Assembly (NCBI GenBank): GCA_009823505.1
Contig: VZQC01009572.1
Span: 591,672 to 655,671 of the forward strand
Length of the DNA: 64,000 bases
Source of the DNA: Rhizomys pruinosus
Lineage: Eukaryota; Chordata; Mammalia; Rodentia; Spalacidae
Reading direction: 5' to 3'
Positions within the stretch are counted from its first letter, which is position 1. The number at the start of each line of letters is the position of its first letter. Made by a program: the position numbers and the translations under genes. Positions 59,473 to 64,000 of this stretch are shown here, piece after piece. Under the pieces are notes generated by a model. That model ran no database searches and had not been told where the DNA came from. It worked only from the letters and a program-made list of their open reading frames with translations.

Positions 59473-59890
59473 TAGTTTGAATGTGTCACCCCTCCCTCAA
59501 TTTCATAGGTTATGAAGTTAATCCCCAATCCGTATGTTACTGGCATTTGGGGGTGGGGCCTTTGAGAAGGTGCTGAGTTAGGAGGGTTTGACCCCTACAA
59601 GCAGATCAATCCATTCATGGATTCATGGGTAATGTAAGGGAGTGGCTTTGTTCTAAAAGCCAGGTCTCTACAGCACCTTGGTGTGCTCGCTGTGTCTCAC
59701 CAGGCAATGCTTTCCACTCTGCCGTATCATCAGCTTTTTCCCAGATGATGATCAGATGCCCATCCCATGCTCTTAGACTTGCCAAACTCTAGAACCCTGG
59801 GTCAAAGCAAAGTCTCTGTTTTGCATAAATTTCTCGGTCTCAGATATTTAGCTGTAGCAAATGAAAATTTGAGTAAGTCAACCTCAAATA
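59473..59890 (+). mobile_element. Ancient MLT/MST-type MaLR LTR
   Basis: 'gtttgaatgtgtcacccctc', 'aggttatgaagttaatcccc', 'gggggtggggcctttgaga' and 'ataaatttctcggtctcag' appear in the order of MLT1/MST LTRs shared by many mammals. It is diverged, so it predates rodents. Confidence 0.75.
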
Positions 59891-60469
59891 AGATGTAAGG
59901 GAAAAATAAAACACTAAGAAAGATTTATAAGATCTTAAAGTCAAATACTCCTTTTATAAAAAGAAATTATGGGAAAAAAAGGTGAAATCTCAGGCTGTAA
60001 GAAGGGAGAAATAACACTAAAAAGAGAAGCCTGCAACCTGCAATGTCACAGCCATGAGGCACCCATGGCTGTGGAGCCAGCTAAGTTTAGCTAGCACAAT
60101 GGGGATCCGCATGAGCAAGAAACGAACACCACATTTCAAAGACCGCATTCCTGATTTTTAATATCGGCGAGAGCTTAGGTGTACCTAGAAAATAATATGA
60201 ACCAACAGTTCCATGTTAATGTGGCTACCGTAAAATCTTAAATTACACTGTGGCTATCATTATTTTCCTTAGAATTGGACAACTCAGAATTAATAACTGT
60301 GAATGAAATTGTATAAGAAAAAAGAGAAAGATTTTTTTCCATAGAAGCAGAGCCAACTCTAGAAGGTCCTCATATCTTATGAGCCATCCAACCATACTGC
60401 ATACTAACACTGCATTAAAATGTCCTTTCGTCATTATGGGAACTCTAACCACGTCTGGTATCAGCATGG
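59891..60469. other. Unique sequence, no gene seen
   Basis: No feature that I can support. Confidence 0.5.
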
Positions 60470-60860
60470 TGTGGGGCAATGGGAGCTCTCAGTCACTGCC
60501 ACTGGGATTGAAAATTGGTACCAGCACTTTAGAAAACAATTTGGTGTTAGGCTATAAAATCGAACATGTGTATAGTCTGAGAACTGACAGACCCACTCTT
60601 AGATTATCCGTCTGAGAATACGGTGGCCAGGTATGATGTGAGCCGTGAGGCAAAATGCTTGTAATAGTGTTTTCTGTGATGACCCAAGCTGGAGATGATA
60701 TAACTTTCCACCAGCTATTGAGTGGTTAAACCAATTGTGGAATATTTATATGGTGTAAACCTATGCAGAATAGTTTAATAAAATAAACTGACCCTAGACA
60801 CAGGGCAACAACTTAGAGATACATGGAGATATGTGTCTCTTTAAAAAGGAAAGATCACAT
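60470..60860 (+). mobile_element. Ancient mammalian L1 fragment (ORF2 3' end)
   Basis: 'attgaaaattggtaccagca', 'tttagaaaacaatttggtgt', 'gagtggttaaaccaattgtg' and 'gcaacaacttagagatacat' follow the end of ORF2 in old L1M elements. It is badly decayed, with no open frame. Confidence 0.7.
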
Positions 60861-61884
60861 AAAATTGAGAGAGCTGACTAGCTGCAAGGGAAGGAGCCGC
60901 CAGCACAGCTAGGGAGTGATTCCTAGACAACACAGGCCATCAGTCATGCTCTGTTTCTTTAACTTGGAAGTGGGTCCATAGGTGCTTCCTTTCCTCTGAT
61001 TGAAACTGTAAAGAAGCAGTGTATATCCTGGCTTTAAGGTGTGTTATTTCACAATTTAAAGAATTGCAAAGAGAATAACATAATCCTGAGAGAGGCGGTA
61101 TGGAAGAGATTATGTTCAACCAGAGATGCCAACTTCCATTTTATTTTTAATAGCATCTCTCAGTGACAAAATGTCCTATGGTCTTAACAACTTGGCCTAC
61201 ATCATACATACTCATCTTCTATCTCCTACCCTATGGAGCCTCAAGAGTCTTATCTCTCCGTCTACAGATACATATACATGTCTACATACACGTCTACATA
61301 TACGCAGACACCTGCTATAAATAATACCCTAGAAATGCAATAAAAGGCCTGCTGTTGCTACATCTAGACTCTGTAGAAGGACAGCACAAGTAAGGAAAGC
61401 AGAGGCCTCCTTCCTTCCAACTGGAAGCCCTGGTGGGCGTGTGGCCATCACAGCTGCCTGTCTTCTCTCCAGTGTCCTTAGTCCAATCTTTATGCTCTTG
61501 TCAGAGTCAATAAGAGGTAATTGGAGATGTCTTTGAGAGAAAATTTGAAGTCTCTTGCCAATATTCATGAAGATACACAAGAAAGTAGGAAGGTACAGAC
61601 TTATGAATATATGTTGAGAGTGGTCAGGTTGCCACACATAATTCTTACAGTGCTCAGCTCACACTGAGGCAAGGACATTGAGAAAGAATTTAGTGAACCT
61701 CAGAACTGGAACTATTTCCTTCACTCAAATACAATCAAAAGTTGGTTTTTTTTTTATAAAGAGGTCAAATGCTTATTTATCCCTTTCCTTCAAAAATATA
61801 AAACTAAATCCCCGAATGGCAATGTCAGGACTGTTAAATGCTGTTTATTTTCCTCAGATCAAAACAAAAAGAAACTAATATTGA
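60861..61884. other. Unique sequence, no gene seen
   Basis: No repeat recognised; a 102-codon minus-strand frame (61,329-61,637) has no domain. Confidence 0.5.
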
Positions 61885-62544
61885 CATTTGCACACCATGT
61901 TCAGTGCAGCACTGTACATGAAAGCCAAGCTAAAGAAACAACCTGGATGTCCACTGACAGCTGAATGCAGATGAAGTATGGCACTCATATAGGGTGGAAT
62001 AGTATTCAGCCCTAGAAAGGGAATTCTGCTGTCTGTGACATTGCAGCTAAGGGACACAATATTAAGTTAAATGTGCAGATATGGAAAGAAAAACACACTG
62101 CATTATCTCACTTATATCCACAATCTCTTACATTCATTGTAATTCATAAGAAGAGAGACCAAAATCATAGTTACCAAGCACTGGAAGTACAACAGTCTGG
62201 GAGTACATGTTTCACAGGTAGTTAAGAGAATGAAATAAATGCTGCATTTTATGCTCAACAGGAGGGTTGAACCATTCCAGAACTGCCAGAAGAAAAGGTC
62301 CCTAATTTTTTCACACCATAAAAAACATTTTTGAGGAGGTATCTTTGCCTTCATTGATTGGAAGACAGCACCATGTATACATGTATGAAAAAGAAAACTT
62401 TATATGGGAGGCCATAAGTAAGTGTCAGACTAGGAAGGGGAGCCCTTTTTGGACCTGACACACAGATGGTCATAATTAACAATAATGTACATTGAAATTT
62501 GCTCAGAGACTGGGTCTCAAGGGTTCTTCTTTTGTGAGGGAAGT

Positions 62545-62665
62545 TTGAAACAGGGTCTCCCTGTAGCCCCAGCTGGCCTGGAACTTGCTATGTAGACCAG
62601 GTTTGGCTCAATCTAACAGAGATCCACCTACCTCTGCCATCCAATGATACCACACTAGAACCTAA
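62545..62665 (-). mobile_element. B1 SINE inserted in the ancient L1
   Basis: Reversed B1: 'gaaacagggtctccctgtag' through 'agagatccacctacctctgc'; the head end is decayed. Confidence 0.75.
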
Positions 62666-62673
62666 AGGGTTCT

Positions 62674-62675
<2 letters not shown>

Positions 62676-62706
<31 letters not shown>
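62676..62706 (+). repeat. (CA)n microsatellite
   Basis: About 15 CA units beside the B1. Confidence 0.9.
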
Positions 62707-62710
<4 letters not shown>

Positions 62711-62850
62711 CACCTGTATCCACGTGAAGTTGTAATATATATTAATTAAAAGCTTAACTGTAGTAATTGTTTCACCATCAAAATGTCACATGGCACACCC
62801 TAATATATACAATTTTTATTCCTCAATCATACTTCAATAAAGTTGGGAAA

Positions 62851-63597
62851 AATAAGCATAGTAGTTTGAAGGTTCTCTGTCTTTAAAAAAAAATGCTGTC
62901 TGTGCAGCAGTCCGAGCAATCATCACCTTGAAAACGTTATTCACTCCACCGGAGGGCACCTGGGGGCTTTCCTGGACCAAATCACTCACCAAGGAGAGCT
63001 TATGGGGTCTGCTAATTCCATTGATCCTAAGCACTCTCTTCTGCAGCCTCCAGAGGACCCTGGGTCCTGTTTTCTCTGGGTAAACCTTAGCTCCAGGACA
63101 TAGAGAATCAATGCACACACCGTTATTCTCGCTGAGGAGCGGAACAATTACTAAAATCTATTTGCCAGTAAATGTGCCTTGTCTTGTAAATCATTGGGTC
63201 GTTAACCTTAACAATTTCAATGTGCTGTCTCTATCCAGTTCAATTAAATTACAGACCAAGGTAATGCTTAAGAATACATTTCAGGCAAAGGAATATACTA
63301 TTATGGTATTATATCCTCATAAATTAAACAATACGTTTATTCTCCTCTTGGAAAAGGAACAGTGTGTGATAAACACAGGGCAGAGAATAAACAATGATTG
63401 TAGGAGCAAGTCAAGGACTAGAGAGTTAAGAACTAGAGTTCTAAGGGGCTCCTGTCCCTCATTCTTCTGCCCTCCAGCATGGCTGTATAATGCCTGAGCA
63501 GAGGGGAATATCCACCCATACCCTTAGTTACTATAGCTACATTTTGTGAGATACAGATGCCTGAATCACACCACAGGGCAAAACAATACACTAGTTC
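62851..63597. other. Unique sequence next to CpG-rich region
   Basis: A minus-strand frame of 94 codons (63,118-62,834) and a plus-strand frame of 128 codons (63,111-63,497) occur. Neither shows a domain that I recognise. Confidence 0.45.
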
Positions 63598-63619
63598 TTT
63601 TTTTTTTTTTTTTTTTTTT
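63598..63619 (+). repeat. Poly-T tract
   Basis: Uninterrupted run of about 22 T. Confidence 0.95.
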
Positions 63620-63814
63620 AACCAGTTCCTGGTCTCTCACAACTGCAGCAGAAAAACTGGATGCCAAAATGTAAAGATTCTCTGGGTCCTGACATGATGC
63701 TCGGCATTCAGAGAAACCCATTTGGCTAACAAATATTTTCGTTTATAAGATACATTAGTCCTTTATTGTAGAACTGCTGCAAATTTAGTATCTAAAAAAT
63801 TATCTTGAGACGCC

Positions 63815-64000
63815 ATAACGCGCCAGGCCAGGTAAACAGCCCCTCAGCTCTAGGCGGGGTCTGGCGGGGGGCAGCTGGGAGAGGGTCTCGCTGTGAACCC
63901 GTCTACGGGGTCCCCGGCCCAGAGGGACCGCGCTCGGGTGAGCAGGGTCGCGTTTCCCTCTGCTCTGGTCCCGGCTGGACTTGTGGGCGGGAACCGGGGT
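63815..64000. promoter_or_regulatory. Start of a CpG-rich segment (possible CpG-island promoter)
   Basis: From 'cgccataacgcgcc' to the window end GC content and CpG count rise abruptly. I count over a dozen CpGs in under 190 bases, plus GGCGGGG boxes that could bind Sp1-type factors. No interspersed repeat accounts for it. CpG islands in mammals usually mark promoters. A donor-like CTCGG|GTGAGC lies at 63,933-63,943 on the plus strand. The direction and identity of any gene cannot be told from here. Confidence 0.55.

Larger units (their letters stand above)
61885..62850 (+). mobile_element. Ancient mammalian L1 3' end
   Basis: 'aacaacctggatgtccactg', 'aatagtattcagccctagaa', 'cattatctcacttatatcca', then the UTR end 'taatatatacaatttttatt' and 'cttcaataaagttggg' match the 3' end of L1M-type elements. 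A B1 and a CA repeat interrupt it at 62,545-62,710. Confidence 0.75.

Overview
The window is nuclear DNA of a mouse-like (myomorph) rodent. The evidence is its mix of interspersed repeats: B1, B2/B3-type, B4-type and RSINE1-type SINEs, MT/ORR1-type MaLR LTRs, Lx-type and younger LINE-1s, and relics of older mammalian L1 and MLT/MST elements. I cannot name the species. I found no host protein-coding exon, rRNA or functional tRNA that I can support. It reads as an intergenic, repeat-rich stretch. A CpG-rich segment begins at about 63.8 kb and runs off the right edge; it may be the promoter side of a gene outside the window.

Layout. 0-8.36 kb: mostly unique sequence with two MaLR LTRs, B4/B1 SINEs, an Lx 3' end and a B2/B3 SINE. 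8.36-23.94 kb: one long antisense L1 bounded by a perfect 15-bp target-site duplication. It has a 3' UTR on the left and a GC-rich 119-bp monomer array as 5' promoter on the right. 24-28 kb: unique sequence with scattered SINEs and LTRs. 28.0-32.9 kb: a four-level nest of LTR, LTR, L1 and SINEs. 34.8-37.0 kb: a MaLR provirus with both LTRs. 37.5-48.1 kb: a second, older antisense L1 carrying B1 and B2/B3 insertions. 48-63.8 kb: unique DNA with SINEs, an Lx 3' end, LTRs and ancient L1 3' ends. 63.8-64 kb: CpG-rich.

Two regions are best explained as assembly faults, each at a single N. At 10,350 the sequence restarts as a noisy copy of 6,924-10,349 (10,351 to about 15,200) and then runs on as noisy, insertion-rich antisense L1 to about 23.0 kb. 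This looks like an uncorrected long read pasted into a gap inside the L1. At 42,645 lies the centre of a 3.8-kb inverted repeat (38,770-42,534 against 42,646-46,432). Its left arm is an indel-rich reverse-complement copy of the L1 segment on the right, nested SINEs included. Both are more plausible as gap-filling artefacts than as biology, and open reading frames inside them should not be trusted.

There is no gene system here to describe. The biology that stands out is retrotransposon history: an apparently recent full-length L1 with a distinctive promoter array and an unusually long 3' UTR, a CpG-rich B2/B3 subfamily marked by a 17-bp internal duplication, and clear nesting that gives relative ages. 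I did not find a previously undescribed system.
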